64,000 bases of DNA from Paludibacteraceae bacterium (GTDB taxonomy: Bacteria > Bacteroidota > Bacteroidia > Bacteroidales > Paludibacteraceae): positions 26,868-90,867 of the forward strand of contig JAKSKR010000008.1 of assembly GCA_024401645.1 (NCBI GenBank). Reading direction: 5' to 3'. This document shows positions 1 through 8,932 of the stretch, piece by piece. Below the pieces are notes generated by a model. The model saw only the letters and a program-made list of their open reading frames with translations. It made no database searches and was not told the origin of the DNA. The first letter of the stretch is position 1, and each line of letters starts with the position of its first letter. The translations under genes were made by a program, and so were the position numbers.

Positions 1-293
1 CCGACACAGGTTCTTCACTACGTGGCATTGAAATTGAGGCCGACGTCATGTTGAAGGGAACCCGTGTAGACGGCATCTACACAGCAGACCCAGAGAAGGA
101 CCCAACAGCCACCAAGTTCGACGAAATCTCGTACGACGAAATTTTGAAGCGCGGTTTAAAGGTAATGGACCTTACAGCAACCGAAATGTGCAAGACCAAC
201 GGTCTTCCAATCATCGTGTTCAACATGGACAAATACGGCAATTTAAAGAAGGTTATGAGCGGCGAAGGTATTGGCACCTACGTTCACCCATAA
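1..293 (+). CDS. pyrH: UMP kinase, C-terminal part (5' end outside window)
   Basis: This is the C-terminal ~97 residues of uridylate kinase, which phosphorylates UMP to UDP in cytosolic pyrimidine nucleotide synthesis. The frame is open from base 3, so the true start lies upstream of the window. The stretch [20 protein letters not shown] and the following VDGIYTADP match the nucleotide-binding region of bacterial amino-acid-kinase-fold UMP kinases, and the end ...[10 protein letters not shown] is the usual PyrH C-terminus. It is the only + strand gene left of the ribosomal operon, is convergent with rplQ, and is followed by a strong terminator at 312-347. Confidence 0.93.
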   Translation, partial: DTGSSLRGIEIEADVMLKGTRVDGIYTADPEKDPTATKFDEISYDEILKRGLKVMDLTATEMCKTNGLPIIVFNMDKYGNLKKVMSGEGIGTYVHP

Positions 294-311
294 ACGCCAT
301 TAGAACGCACA

Positions 312-347
312 AAAACGGGCAAAAATCGAAAGATTTTTGCCCGTTTT
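312..347 (+). terminator. Rho-independent terminator of pyrH
   Basis: A perfect 16-bp stem (312-327 paired with 332-347) closes a GAAA tetraloop and is followed by CATTTTTT on the + strand. It lies 18 bases after the pyrH stop. Confidence 0.9.
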
Positions 348-415
348 CATTTTTTACAATCTGTCTATAACAGTTATATAATCAAATCGTCTAATGTACC
401 AACACAATACAACAA

Positions 416-448
416 AAAAAGGGTTCCCGAAAAACGAGAACCCTTTTT
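416..448 (-). terminator. Rho-independent terminator of the ribosomal superoperon
   Basis: An inverted repeat with core GGGTTC (421-426) and GAACCC (438-443), flanked by A and T runs, lies 20 bases past the rplQ stop. Read on the minus strand it ends in a run of seven T. It is the natural end of the rpsL-to-rplQ transcript. Confidence 0.88.
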
Positions 449-468
449 GTAAATATCTGGAATAAGAA

Positions 469-951
469 TTATTCAGCAGATTCAGCAGGAGCAGCAGTTT
501 CTTCAACTACAGCAGCATCTGTTGCCTTCTTCTTACCACCACGACGAGTAGCCTTCTTTGCAGGAGCTGCAGCGTTGTTCTTCAACATAGCTTCGTTGTA
601 GTCAACGAGTTCGATGAAGCACATTTCAGCAGCATCACCCTGGCGGATACCAGTCTTGATGATACGAGTGTAACCACCGTTACGGTTAGCAATCTTCTGA
701 GAAACTTCACGGAACATTTCAGTGATAGCTTCCTTGTTCTGAAGATAGCTGAATACAACACGACGAGAGTTAGTTGAATCGTCCTTTGCCTTAGTAAGGA
801 GAGGCTCAACATACATTCTCAAAGCCTTAGCCTTAGCTACAGTAGTAGTGATGCGCTTGTGCTTGATGAGAGAAATCGCCATGTTAGCAAGCATAGACTT
901 ACGGTGAGAAGCCTTTCTGCTCAAATGGTTGAAAGATTTGATATGTTTCAT
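469..951 (-). CDS. rplQ: 50S ribosomal protein bL17
   Basis: bL17 (160 residues) is a large-subunit protein near the peptide exit tunnel. The first ~115 residues carry the family core ([19 protein letters not shown] at the N-terminus, then the ...GYTRIIKTG... segment). The last ~45 residues are an Ala/Lys/Glu-rich, low-complexity tail that makes the protein longer than the ~120-residue proteobacterial form; such tails are common in Bacteroidota. It is the last gene of the superoperon, 6 bases after rpoA, in the usual alpha-operon position. Confidence 0.97.
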   Translation of the reverse strand: MKHIKSFNHLSRKASHRKSMLANMAISLIKHKRITTTVAKAKALRMYVEPLLTKAKDDSTNSRRVVFSYLQNKEAITEMFREVSQKIANRNGGYTRIIKTGIRQGDAAEMCFIELVDYNEAMLKNNAAAPAKKATRRGGKKKATDAAVVEETAAPAESAE

Positions 952-957
952 TTTAAT

Positions 958-1950
958 TTACTCTTTTTCTAGTTTATACTTTGAGATATCCAAACCGAAG
1001 GAAAGGTTGAGACTATCCAAAAGCTGATCCAACTCAGTGAGAGACTTCTTACCGAAGTTTCTGAACTTTAATAGATCATTCTTATTGAATACAACCAAAT
1101 CGCCAAGGGTTTCAACATCTGCTGCCTTCAAGCAGTTGAGAGCACGAACAGAAAGGTTCATGTCAACCAACTTAGTCTTGAGAAGCTGACGCATGTGGAG
1201 AACCTCTTCATCGAAGCCTTCAGTATCATCACCATCACGTGAATCGATAGTAATCTTTTCATCAGAGAAAAGCATGAAGTGGTAGATAAGGATCTTAGCT
1301 GCTTCCTTCAAAGCTTCCTTTGGATGGATAGAACCATCAGATTCAATCTCAAGAGTCAACTTTTCGTAGTCAGTCTTCTGTTCAACACGATAAGGGTCGA
1401 TAACATACTTAACGTTACGAATAGGAGTATAGATTGAATCGATAGGAAGAACGCCAATTTCCTGGTTAGCCTGCTTGTTTTCGTCAGCAGGAACCCAACC
1501 ACGACCTTTACCGATGGTCATCACGATATGGAATTCAGTACCAGCATTCAAGTGGCAGATTTCCAATTCTGGGTTGAGGACTTCAAAGCCAGTCAAACCT
1601 TTGGTAATATCTCCGGCTGTGAACACTTCGGTGCCCGAAATAGTCAAGTCAACTCTTTCGTTTTCAACTTCATCAACTTTCTGTTTGAAACGAACCTGCT
1701 TGAGCTTAAGAATGATGCCAGTGACATCTTCAATTACACCCGGAATATATGAAAACTCGTGATCAACACCATCGATTTTGATGGATGTGATGGCAAAGCC
1801 CTCTAGAGAAGAAAGGAGAATTCTTCTCAAGGCATTACCGATTGTAATACCATAGCCAGGCTCTAACGGACGAAATTCAAAGACACCTTTGTGGTCGTCC
1901 GCCTCCAACATTATAACTTTATCGGGTTTTTGAAATGCTAATATAGCCAT
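958..1950 (-). CDS. rpoA: DNA-directed RNA polymerase subunit alpha
   Basis: The alpha subunit (330 residues) dimerises to start assembly of core RNA polymerase. The N-terminal assembly domain shows [20 protein letters not shown] near residue 31. The C-terminal domain (about residues 250-330) carries the helix-hairpin-helix region ...[15 protein letters not shown]... and [16 protein letters not shown], which contacts UP-element DNA and regulators. Length is normal. It lies 14 bases after rpsD and 6 bases before rplQ. Confidence 0.98.
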   Translation of the reverse strand: MAILAFQKPDKVIMLEADDHKGVFEFRPLEPGYGITIGNALRRILLSSLEGFAITSIKIDGVDHEFSYIPGVIEDVTGIILKLKQVRFKQKVDEVENERVDLTISGTEVFTAGDITKGLTGFEVLNPELEICHLNAGTEFHIVMTIGKGRGWVPADENKQANQEIGVLPIDSIYTPIRNVKYVIDPYRVEQKTDYEKLTLEIESDGSIHPKEALKEAAKILIYHFMLFSDEKITIDSRDGDDTEGFDEEVLHMRQLLKTKLVDMNLSVRALNCLKAADVETLGDLVVFNKNDLLKFRNFGKKSLTELDQLLDSLNLSFGLDISKYKLEKE

Positions 1951-1964
1951 GGATAAATTATTTA

Positions 1965-2573
1965 TTATTGTTTAGAGTATAATTCGACGATTGCTTGTTC
2001 CTTGATGTTTTCAGGGATGTCAGCGCGAGCAGGGATGCTAGCGAACTTACCAGCCATAGAGGCGTTATCCCATTCTAACCAAGAGTACTTGCTGTGATTG
2101 AAACCAGCCAAAGCGTCAGAAATAGCCTCTAAAGACTTAGACTTCTCGCGAACAGCAACGATCTGACCAGGCTTAACCAAGTAAGAAGGGATGTTTACTA
2201 CCTTACCATCAACAGTGATGTGACGGTGAGATACGAGCTGACGAGCAGCTGCGCGAGTAGGAGCTATACCCAAACGGAATACAACATTGTCAAGACGAGA
2301 CTCAAGAAGCTGCAAAAGAACTTCACCAGTTACACCCTTTGAACGAGATGCCTCTTCGAAGAGGTTGCGGAACTGCTTTTCAAGAACACCATAAGTGTAC
2401 TTAGCCTTCTGCTTTTCGTTCAACTGAGCACCGTACTCAGAAGTCTTCTTTCTCTTGTTAACACCGTGCTGTCCTGGTGGGAAGTTGCGCTTAGCCAAAA
2501 TCTTATCAGGACCGAAGATAGCCTCACCAAACTTACGAGAGATTCTCGTTTTTGGACCAATATATCTTGCCAT
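1965..2573 (-). CDS. rpsD: 30S ribosomal protein uS4
   Basis: uS4 (202 residues) is a primary 16S rRNA-binding assembly protein. The N-terminus [20 protein letters not shown] and the S4 RNA-binding fold ([20 protein letters not shown], then [14 protein letters not shown], about residues 92-125) are clear. It lacks the N-terminal zinc Cys cluster found in some bacteria. It is separated from rpsK by 116 bases, the largest gap in the lower half of the operon, which may hold a structured leader (2592-2653). Confidence 0.98.
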   Translation of the reverse strand: MARYIGPKTRISRKFGEAIFGPDKILAKRNFPPGQHGVNKRKKTSEYGAQLNEKQKAKYTYGVLEKQFRNLFEEASRSKGVTGEVLLQLLESRLDNVVFRLGIAPTRAAARQLVSHRHITVDGKVVNIPSYLVKPGQIVAVREKSKSLEAISDALAGFNHSKYSWLEWDNASMAGKFASIPARADIPENIKEQAIVELYSKQ

Positions 2574-2591
2574 TTTTTGTTTTAAAATTTA

Positions 2592-2653
2592 AGTGTCTTC
2601 GTTCTTCAAGTGCAGCCGCAATTGAGAGAGGTTTGGTATGCAATTATGACACT
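2592..2653 (-). promoter_or_regulatory. possible structured RNA leader upstream of rpsD
   Basis: The 116-base gap between rpsK and rpsD contains nested complementary arms: AGTGTC at 2592-2597 with GACACT at 2648-2653, and inside them CAATT near 2619-2623 with AATTG's complement near 2641-2645. The structure would end about 20 bases before the rpsD start. In E. coli uS4 represses the alpha operon through an mRNA pseudoknot, but nothing here shows that this element does the same. Confidence 0.3.
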
Positions 2654-2689
2654 AAAGGAACCAAGACTAAATTAAGTAATAAATAATAA

Positions 2690-3079
2690 TTAAACTCGAC
2701 GTGTTTTAGGTGGTCGGCAGCCATTATGTGGAAGTGGTGTAACGTCGATGATTTCGGTTACTTCAATACCAGCACCATGGATAGTGCGGATTGCAGATTC
2801 TCTACCGTTACCAGGACCAGTCACGTATGCCTTTACCTTTCTCAAACCAAGATCGAAAGCAATCTTTGCACAATCCTGAGCTGCCATCTGTGCAGCGTAA
2901 GGAGTGTTCTTCTTAGAGCCACGGAAGCCCATCTTACCAGCAGAAGACCAAGAGATAACCTGACCTTCAGTGTTAGTCAAAGATACGATAATGTTGTTGA
3001 AAGATGAATGTACGTGCAGCTGACCTTCGGCGCTAACTTTTACAACCCTTTTTTTAGCTGCTACTGCTTTTTTTGCCAT
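2690..3079 (-). CDS. rpsK: 30S ribosomal protein uS11
   Basis: uS11 (129 residues) sits on the small-subunit platform next to the Shine-Dalgarno cleft. Family motifs are [34 protein letters not shown] and the C-terminal [18 protein letters not shown]. The Lys-rich N-terminal ~12 residues are a short Bacteroidota-type extension. It lies 29 bases after rpsM. Confidence 0.98.
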   Translation of the reverse strand: MAKKAVAAKKRVVKVSAEGQLHVHSSFNNIIVSLTNTEGQVISWSSAGKMGFRGSKKNTPYAAQMAAQDCAKIAFDLGLRKVKAYVTGPGNGRESAIRTIHGAGIEVTEIIDVTPLPHNGCRPPKTRRV

Positions 3080-3108
3080 ACTAGTTAAAAATTAATAGCA
3101 TTTAGTTA

Positions 3109-3489
3109 TTACTTAGTTGCCTTCTTCTTGTTAGCAACAGTCTTTCTCTTACCCTTACGAGTACGAGAGTTATTCTTGGTACGCTGACCTCTCACAGGCA
3201 AACCGAGACGATGACGGATACCTCTGTAGCAACCAATGTCCATCAAACGCTTGATGTTCATTGAGATTTCTGAACGGAGGTCACCTTCTACCTTGTACTC
3301 AGCACCAATAATCTCACGAATCTTGGCAGCCTGATCGTCAGTCCAATCCTTTACTTTGATGTTCTTATCAACACCAGCTTTTGACAAAATCGTTGTTGCA
3401 GCGCTACGGCCGATACCGTAGATATAAGTCAAACCGATTTCGCCACTCTTGTTTTGCGGCAAGTCTACGCCGACAATTCTTATAGCCAT
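3109..3489 (-). CDS. rpsM: 30S ribosomal protein uS13
   Basis: uS13 (126 residues) lies in the small-subunit head and contacts uS19 and the intersubunit bridge. It begins [20 protein letters not shown], carries [10 protein letters not shown] and the C-terminal [19 protein letters not shown]. Length is normal. Gene order rpmJ-rpsM-rpsK-rpsD is canonical. Confidence 0.98.
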   Translation of the reverse strand: MAIRIVGVDLPQNKSGEIGLTYIYGIGRSAATTILSKAGVDKNIKVKDWTDDQAAKIREIIGAEYKVEGDLRSEISMNIKRLMDIGCYRGIRHRLGLPVRGQRTKNNSRTRKGKRKTVANKKKATK

Positions 3490-3532
3490 AAACTACTTAA
3501 ACTATATTTTTTTGCAAAAATAAAAAAAAAGA

Positions 3533-3649
3533 TTAACCCTGACGTAATTTAAACTTAGGATTTTTCTTGTTAATAACATAAAGACGTCCTTTTCTGCGTA
3601 CAATCTTGCAGTCTGGAGTGCGTTTTTTAAGAGAAGCTTTAACTTTCAT
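3533..3649 (-). CDS. rpmJ: 50S ribosomal protein bL36 (zinc-free type)
   Basis: A 38-residue protein starting at 3649 reads [20 protein letters not shown] and ends NPKFKLRQG, the bL36 signature. The usual CxxC...C...H zinc site is absent: only one Cys (residue 14) remains, which marks the C-minus form typical of Bacteroidota. It lies 12 bases after infA and 43 bases before rpsM, the expected position. Confidence 0.96.
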   Translation of the reverse strand: MKVKASLKKRTPDCKIVRRKGRLYVINKKNPKFKLRQG

Positions 3650-3661
3650 TGCGTTTAATTA

Positions 3662-3880
3662 TTATTTATACCTAAAGGAAATTCTACCTTTACTTAAATC
3701 ATATGGAGACATTTCAACCTTGACTTTGTCACCTGGAAGAATCTTAATGTAGTGCATTCTCATCTTACCAGAAATGTGAGCAATAATCTCATGTCCGTTT
3801 TCGAGTTCAACACGGAATTGACAGTTTGAAAGAGCCTCACGAATAGTACCGTCTTGTTCGATTGCTGTCTGTTTAGACAT
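3662..3880 (-). CDS. infA: Translation initiation factor IF-1
   Basis: IF-1 (72 residues) binds the 30S A site during initiation. It is a single S1/OB fold, [20 protein letters not shown] at the start, with the motif [19 protein letters not shown] and [20 protein letters not shown] at the end. Only 1 base separates its start from the map stop, so the two are probably translationally coupled. Confidence 0.97.
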   Translation of the reverse strand: MSKQTAIEQDGTIREALSNCQFRVELENGHEIIAHISGKMRMHYIKILPGDKVKVEMSPYDLSKGRISFRYK

Positions 3881-3881
3881 A

Positions 3882-4649
3882 TTATTGAATTTCTATAAAA
3901 TCAAAAGATGACAATATTTCCGCCTTATCGCGCCCTATTGCTACAGTATGTTCGAAATGGGCAGCTGGAAGATGGTCGTTAGTAGTTGCGGTCCAACCGT
4001 CTTTTGAAAGACTTATTTTGTTAGACCCCATACAGAACATAGGTTCAATGGCAATAACCATACCCCTACGCAATGTTAATCCATAGCCAGCAGAACCATA
4101 ATTCCTTACCAAAGGATCTTCATGCATGTTGCGACCAATGCCGTGACCGGTATATTCGCGAACAACCGAGAACCCGTCTTTTTCAGCTTGCTGCTGAATG
4201 GCAAACGACACGTCACCTAAACGACGTCCCTCTATTGCCTGGGCTATACCACTATAAAGAGCTGCCTTGGTTGATTCCAACAAGGCAGCTACATTATTAT
4301 GTGATACTGAACCTACTGTAAAAGTATAGCAGGAATCTCCATGAAAACCATTTATCAGAGCACCACAGTCTACTGATACAATGTCACCTTCTTTCAGTTC
4401 GTAATTATCGGGAATTCCGTGTACAACCTGTTCGTTAACCGAAGTACAGATTGAATTTGGAAATCCGTTATACCCTAAAAAGCTGGGAACCGCACCGTTG
4501 TCGCGGATGAAGGTTTCAGCAATTTTATCAAGCTTTAATGTAGTAATACCGGGTTTGATATTACGACCAACTTCGGCAAGCGTCTTTGCTACGATAGTGT
4601 TGCTGATTTTCATCAGCTCAATCTCCTCGTCGGTCTTAAGAAATATCAT
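3882..4649 (-). CDS. map: Methionine aminopeptidase type I
   Basis: The enzyme (255 residues) removes the initiator Met from nascent proteins in the cytosol. The pita-bread metal ligands are visible: [19 protein letters not shown] (two Asp), [12 protein letters not shown] (His) and the two Glu in AIEPMF and FEHTVAI. The protein ends shortly after the last metal ligand, as in type Ia enzymes without zinc-finger extension. The secY-map-infA order is the normal spc-operon end in Bacteroidota; gaps are 9 and 1 bases. Confidence 0.97.
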   Translation of the reverse strand: MIFLKTDEEIELMKISNTIVAKTLAEVGRNIKPGITTLKLDKIAETFIRDNGAVPSFLGYNGFPNSICTSVNEQVVHGIPDNYELKEGDIVSVDCGALINGFHGDSCYTFTVGSVSHNNVAALLESTKAALYSGIAQAIEGRRLGDVSFAIQQQAEKDGFSVVREYTGHGIGRNMHEDPLVRNYGSAGYGLTLRRGMVIAIEPMFCMGSNKISLSKDGWTATTNDHLPAAHFEHTVAIGRDKAEILSSFDFIEIQ

Positions 4650-4658
4650 CGACGGATA

Positions 4659-6011
4659 CTAGTCATTAGTGGTAACAGCGCTTGAGCGTCTTTGAATACG
4701 AGAACTTGTCTGCATACCGTTGACGCTACTCTTCGATAGATGACTCTTAATTTGCTGACAGGTGTCGAGAACAACACCAACCATGATCAACAATGAAGTT
4801 CCACCGAAGAACTGTGCAAGCTGCGAGTTAACACCAACTACAGGACCTATTATAGAAGGAAGTATAGCCAAGAAAGCAAGGAACAAAGCACCAGGAAGAG
4901 TAATACGAGACATGATAGTATCGATATACTCAGCGGTATCTGAACCTGGCTTTACACCTGGGATGAAGGAACCAGTTCTTTTCATATCTTCAGCCATCTG
5001 TGTAGGCTGAATTGTAATTGCAGTATAGAAATAGGTGAAAGCCAAAATCAATAGAGCAAAAACAACGTTGTAGGCAACACCACGGTAGTCGAAATAGCTC
5101 TGGAATGCAGAACCGATTTCTTCGCCCATAAGTGGAGCAACAGAATAAGGAATGAACATGATAGCTTGTGCAAAGATGATAGGCATCACATTTGCAGCAT
5201 ATACCTTCAAAGGAATGTACTGGCGTTCACCACCAATACCCTTGGCACCGCCAATAGCCATCTGCTTAGCATAGTTGATAGGAACTTGACGAGTTCCCTG
5301 TACCAACATGAGAGCAAGGCCAATAACAACAAGCAACAAAACAATCTCAACAATAAGCTTGATGAGACCACCATTGGCATTAGGACCGAGTTGCAAAGCG
5401 AATTCTTCACCCAAAGCAGGCAAGAAACGTGCAATAATACCAATAAGGATGATGAAAGAGATACCGTTACCGATACCGCGATCAGTAATGCGCTCGCCCA
5501 ACCACATAACAAACATACTACCACCGCAAAGGATCAACGTAGAAGAAATGTTGAACCACCAGTCGTTAGCAGGCACTGCGCCTGAAGTCTGCATGTGTAA
5601 GTTAACAAGATAAGAAGGTCCCTGTAGAAGTAAGATAAAAACTGTAAGGATACGAGTATATTGCGTAAGGGTTCTACGGCCACTCTCACCATCGCGCTGC
5701 AACTTCTTGAAAGAAGGCAATGCAACAGTCAACAATTGAATAACAATTGAAGCAGAGATGTAAGGCATGATACCCAACGCAAAAATAGAAGCGTTAGAGA
5801 ACGCTCCACCGGAGAACATATTGAGCAAGCCCATGATGCCATCCTTAGTTTGATTCTCTAACCCTCCCAAATGGTTCACATCAACTCCAGGGAGTACGAT
5901 GAAAGAACCAACTCGGTAGATAAAAACGAATAAAAGAGTAATGAGGATACGATGACGTAAGTCATCGTTACCCCATATATCCTTAAATGTCTTTACTATT
6001 TGATTGTCCAT
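4659..6011 (-). CDS. secY: Protein translocase subunit SecY
   Basis: SecY (450 residues) is the channel of the Sec translocon in the inner membrane. Ten hydrophobic segments can be followed, with hallmarks such as FALGIMPYISASIVIQLL (TM2) and RITDRGIGNGISFII (TM4-5). The last ~30 residues are polar and Ser/Arg-rich. It lies 3 bases after rplO. Confidence 0.98.
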   Translation of the reverse strand: MDNQIVKTFKDIWGNDDLRHRILITLLFVFIYRVGSFIVLPGVDVNHLGGLENQTKDGIMGLLNMFSGGAFSNASIFALGIMPYISASIVIQLLTVALPSFKKLQRDGESGRRTLTQYTRILTVFILLLQGPSYLVNLHMQTSGAVPANDWWFNISSTLILCGGSMFVMWLGERITDRGIGNGISFIILIGIIARFLPALGEEFALQLGPNANGGLIKLIVEIVLLLVVIGLALMLVQGTRQVPINYAKQMAIGGAKGIGGERQYIPLKVYAANVMPIIFAQAIMFIPYSVAPLMGEEIGSAFQSYFDYRGVAYNVVFALLILAFTYFYTAITIQPTQMAEDMKRTGSFIPGVKPGSDTAEYIDTIMSRITLPGALFLAFLAILPSIIGPVVGVNSQLAQFFGGTSLLIMVGVVLDTCQQIKSHLSKSSVNGMQTSSRIQRRSSAVTTND

Positions 6012-6014
6012 TTA

Positions 6015-6467
6015 TTACTTCTTCAAAGTTTCAACTTTACCACCAGCGGTTTCGATAGCAGCCTTAGCAGATTCAGAGAAAGCATCGGCAGTTACGTTCA
6101 AAGCCTTTGTAACAGCACCGTTGCCGAGAATCTTAACCAAGTCGTTCTTACCAACCAAGCCAGCTTCGAAAAGAACGCTCTTGTTGATATCAGCAACATT
6201 CTTTTCATCAGCCAACTTCTGCAAGTCAGCAAGGTTAATAGCCTTATAAGAAACACGGTTGATATTCTTGAAACCGAACTTAGGAAGACGACGCTGCAAT
6301 GGCATCTGACCACCTTCGAAACCAATCTTGTGAGAATAACCAGAACGTGAACCAGCACCCTTGTTACCGCGAGTTGAAGTACCTCCGTAACCTGAGCCCT
6401 GACCGCGACCTAATCTTCTTTTTCTATGGCTTGAACCTTTAGCAGGCTGTAAATTACTTAAATCCAT
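6015..6467 (-). CDS. rplO: 50S ribosomal protein uL15
   Basis: uL15 (150 residues) is a late-assembling large-subunit protein. The Gly/Arg-rich N-terminal extension (RKRRLGRGQGSGYGGTSTRG) and the GFEGGQMPLQRRLPKFGF motif are diagnostic. Length is normal. It precedes secY by 3 bases, as in the spc operon. Confidence 0.98.
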   Translation of the reverse strand: MDLSNLQPAKGSSHRKRRLGRGQGSGYGGTSTRGNKGAGSRSGYSHKIGFEGGQMPLQRRLPKFGFKNINRVSYKAINLADLQKLADEKNVADINKSVLFEAGLVGKNDLVKILGNGAVTKALNVTADAFSESAKAAIETAGGKVETLKK

Positions 6468-6487
6468 TTTTGTAAGTTTTTCTGAAA

Positions 6488-6664
6488 TTATTTAACCTCG
6501 ATAACCAAATGTCCAACGACCTTAAGCATACCGCGGACAGAAGGAGTATCTTCCTTCTCGATGATTGTGCCATTCTTCTTGAAGCCAAGAGCTTCCAAGT
6601 TGGCCTTCTGACGCTTGGTGCAGTCAATTGCAGAACGCACCTGTTTCAATTTGATCTTAGCCAT
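6488..6664 (-). CDS. rpmD: 50S ribosomal protein uL30
   Basis: A 58-residue protein starting at 6664 begins MAKIKLKQVRSAIDCTKRQK, continues with LEALGFKKNGTIIEKEDTP, and ends MLKVVGHLVIEVK. This is the short bacterial uL30, which binds 23S rRNA. It fills the rpsE-rplO interval with gaps of 5 and 20 bases. Confidence 0.97.
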   Translation of the reverse strand: MAKIKLKQVRSAIDCTKRQKANLEALGFKKNGTIIEKEDTPSVRGMLKVVGHLVIEVK

Positions 6665-6669
6665 ACTTC

Positions 6670-7197
6670 TTAACCTTTAAATACTTTTTCAAGTGAAACA
6701 CCACGATTCTGAGCTACGGTACGAGCATCACGCAACTGAGAAAGAGCCAACATAGTAGCCTTAACCAAGTTGTGAGGGTTAGAAGAACCCTTAGACTTAG
6801 CAAGGACATCCTTAACACCAGCGCTTTCAAGTACAGCACGCATAGCACCACCTGCCTTCAAACCAGTACCTTCAGAAGCAGGGATTAGAATAACTTCAGA
6901 TCCGCTGAACTTTGCAAACTGTTCGTGAGGGATAGTACCCTTGCAAAGAGGTACGTTAATCATTGCCTTCTTGGCAGCTTCAGTACCCTTTTCGATAGCA
7001 GCGGTAGCATCGTTAGCCTTACCAAGGCCGAAACCTACCTTACCATTACCATCACCTACAACCATGATAGCTGCGAAAGTGATTGCACGGCCACCCTTGG
7101 TAACCTTGGTAACGCGGTTGAGCGCAACCATGTGGTCAGAGAATTCAACCTCGTTGCTATTGTTTGCTTGCTTTGTATTATTTTTATTTTCAGCCAT
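6670..7197 (-). CDS. rpsE: 30S ribosomal protein uS5
   Basis: uS5 (175 residues) works in decoding fidelity and mRNA helicase activity of the 30S subunit. The N-terminal double-stranded-RNA-binding part has [20 protein letters not shown] and [14 protein letters not shown]; the C-terminal part has [21 protein letters not shown]. The Asn/Lys-rich first ~15 residues are a short lineage-specific extension. Confidence 0.98.
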   Translation of the reverse strand: MAENKNNTKQANNSNEVEFSDHMVALNRVTKVTKGGRAITFAAIMVVGDGNGKVGFGLGKANDATAAIEKGTEAAKKAMINVPLCKGTIPHEQFAKFSGSEVILIPASEGTGLKAGGAMRAVLESAGVKDVLAKSKGSSNPHNLVKATMLALSQLRDARTVAQNRGVSLEKVFKG

Positions 7198-7203
7198 AAC
7201 AAA

Positions 7204-7614
7204 TTAAAATTTAAGACCTCCCTTACGAGCTGCATCAGCAAGCTCCTGGACTCTTCCGTGATACAAATAACCATTACGGTCAAAAACAACTTCAGTGATG
7301 CCAGCTGCGAGTGCGTTCTTTGCAAGAAGTTCGCCAACCTTAGCAGCCTGTTCCTTCTTTGTGATCTTACCAGTCTCGCCAAGAGAAAGTGAAGATGCAG
7401 AGCAAAGAGTCTTGCTGCTCATTACATTGATTTCTTCTTCAACAACACCGTTGTGCTTCACTTCGAACTTGTGAGCGTAACTGTCGTCAACAATCTGAGC
7501 GTAAATCTGCTTGTTGCTGCGGAAAACCGTTAGACGAGGTCTGCTAGCAGTACCAGAAATCTTTTTTCTGATGCTCAGCTTTATCTTGTTTCTTCTTTGA
7601 ATTTTATCAGTCAT
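7204..7614 (-). CDS. rplR: 50S ribosomal protein uL18 with internal insertion
   Basis: uL18 binds 5S rRNA and links it to the large subunit. The start ([20 protein letters not shown]), the strand [21 protein letters not shown] and the C-terminal [20 protein letters not shown] are typical. The protein is 136 residues, while the Bacteroidales form I know is about 114. The excess is one block, about residues 45-66 ([20 protein letters not shown] then MS), placed between the IVDD strand and SKTLCSASS, inside the beta-sheet loop. The insert is in frame and the flanks are intact, so this is an insertion, not a frameshift. Confidence 0.95.
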   Translation of the reverse strand: MTDKIQRRNKIKLSIRKKISGTASRPRLTVFRSNKQIYAQIVDDSYAHKFEVKHNGVVEEEINVMSSKTLCSASSLSLGETGKITKKEQAAKVGELLAKNALAAGITEVVFDRNGYLYHGRVQELADAARKGGLKF

Positions 7615-7633
7615 AATAACCTAAGTTTACGTA

Positions 7634-8188
7634 TTATTTAGCGCCAGCAGACTTACCAGCCTTTCTACGAATCTGTTCACCAATGAACTTGATACCCTTA
7701 CCCTTATAAGGTTCAGGCATACGGAAAGAACGAATCTTAGCACAAATCTGTCCGATCAACTGCTTATCGCAGCATTCGAGTGTAAGAAGTGGGTTCTGGT
7801 TTCTTTCGCTCTTGGTCTCAACCTTAACTTCAGCAGGAAGCTGGAAGTAGATAGCGTGAGAGTAACCGAGAGAGAATTCGATGACGTTACCCTGGTTAGA
7901 TACACGGTAACCTACACCGACCAACTCCATTTCCTTCTTATAACCTGCAGAAACACCAACAACCATGTTGTTAACTAGTGCTCTGTAGAGACCGTGCATA
8001 GCCTTGTCATTCTTTTCGTCGGTTGGACGAGTGAATTCGATCTGGCCGTCTTCTACCTTAACTGAGATGCGAGGGTTAATAGCTTGTGAAAGTTCACCCT
8101 TAGGGCCCTTTACAGTAACAGTGTTGTCCTTAACAGAAACTGTAACACCACTTGGAATACTGATTGGTAATTTACCTATTCTAGACAT
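7634..8188 (-). CDS. rplF: 50S ribosomal protein uL6
   Basis: uL6 (184 residues from this start) lies at the factor-binding side of the large subunit. I chose the start at 8188 because MSRIGKLPISIPSGVTVSVK is the conserved N-terminus; an in-frame upstream start at 8221 would add 11 unrelated residues and overlap rpsH. A perfect AGGAGG lies 9 bases before this start. The C-terminal motif PEPYKGKGIKFIGEQIRRKAG is the family signature. Confidence 0.97.
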   Translation of the reverse strand: MSRIGKLPISIPSGVTVSVKDNTVTVKGPKGELSQAINPRISVKVEDGQIEFTRPTDEKNDKAMHGLYRALVNNMVVGVSAGYKKEMELVGVGYRVSNQGNVIEFSLGYSHAIYFQLPAEVKVETKSERNQNPLLTLECCDKQLIGQICAKIRSFRMPEPYKGKGIKFIGEQIRRKAGKSAGAK

Positions 8189-8197
8189 TGTACAATT

Positions 8198-8203
8198 CCT
8201 CCT
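8198..8203 (-). promoter_or_regulatory. Strong Shine-Dalgarno site of rplF
   Basis: AGGAGG on the minus strand stands 9 bases before the rplF ATG. The other genes checked here have A-rich leaders without such a sequence, as expected for Bacteroidota, so this site both fixes the rplF start and is unusual for the window. Confidence 0.75.
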
Positions 8204-8205
8204 AA

Positions 8206-8601
8206 TTAATAAACATAACACAATACTTCACCACCAACCTTCAATTCGCGTGCTTCCTTATCGGTAATAACGCCCTTTGAGGTAGAAACAATGGCAATGC
8301 CCAATCCGTTGAGGACACGAGGCATTTCCTTGTAACCAGTATACTTACGTAAACCTGGAGTAGAAACTCTTTCAAGGTTCTTGATAGCATTAACCTTGTG
8401 AGCAGAATCATACTTCAAAGCGATCTTGATAGTTCCCTGAGGACCATCCTCAACAAACTTGTAGTTCAAGATATAGCCCTTGTCGAGCAATATCTTAGTG
8501 ATTTCTTTCTTAAGGTTAGAAGCAGGAACTTCAAGAACCCTGTGCTTTGCGCGGATAGCATTCCGCAATCTTGTTAGATAATCAGCTATTGGATCTGTCA
8601 T
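8206..8601 (-). CDS. rpsH: 30S ribosomal protein uS8
   Basis: uS8 (131 residues) binds the central domain of 16S rRNA. It begins MTDPIADYLTRLRNAIRAKH and ends with the signature GLGIAIVSTSKGVITDKEAR and GGEVLCYVY. In E. coli it is the spc-operon repressor. A 56-base gap separates it from rpsN. Confidence 0.98.
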   Translation of the reverse strand: MTDPIADYLTRLRNAIRAKHRVLEVPASNLKKEITKILLDKGYILNYKFVEDGPQGTIKIALKYDSAHKVNAIKNLERVSTPGLRKYTGYKEMPRVLNGLGIAIVSTSKGVITDKEARELKVGGEVLCYVY

Positions 8602-8657
8602 AAAAATAAAAATTAAATTGATCAGGAGAGCCCTGACAATATTTAAAATAATAAAGC

Positions 8658-8927
8658 TTACCAGCTTGCTTTCTTTACGCCTGGGATAAGACCAGCAGAA
8701 GCCATTTCACGGAACTGAATACGAGAAAGGCCAAAAACGCGCATATAACCTCTTGGACGGCCAGTCAACTTGCAACGGTTGTGAGCACGAACAGGAGATG
8801 CGTTCTTAGGAAGAGCCTGAAGGGCCTGGTAATCACCGGCCTTCTTCAGAGCTGCTCTTTTTTCTGCATATTTGGCGCAAAGTTTTGCACGCTTAACTTC
8901 GCGTGCGATCATTGATTCTTTTGCCAT
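8658..8927 (-). CDS. rpsN: 30S ribosomal protein uS14 (zinc-free long form)
   Basis: uS14 (89 residues) assembles into the 30S head. It is the long C-minus form, without the CxxC-CxxC zinc site of the 61-residue form. Signature: [20 protein letters not shown] followed by [18 protein letters not shown]. It lies 5 bases after rplE. Confidence 0.98.
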   Translation of the reverse strand: MAKESMIAREVKRAKLCAKYAEKRAALKKAGDYQALQALPKNASPVRAHNRCKLTGRPRGYMRVFGLSRIQFREMASAGLIPGVKKASW

Positions 8928-8932
8928 CTATT

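Noticed and set aside
8189..8221. Longer rplF start at 8221
   Set aside because: It overlaps rpsH and adds residues not found in uL6; the strong SD supports the start at 8188.
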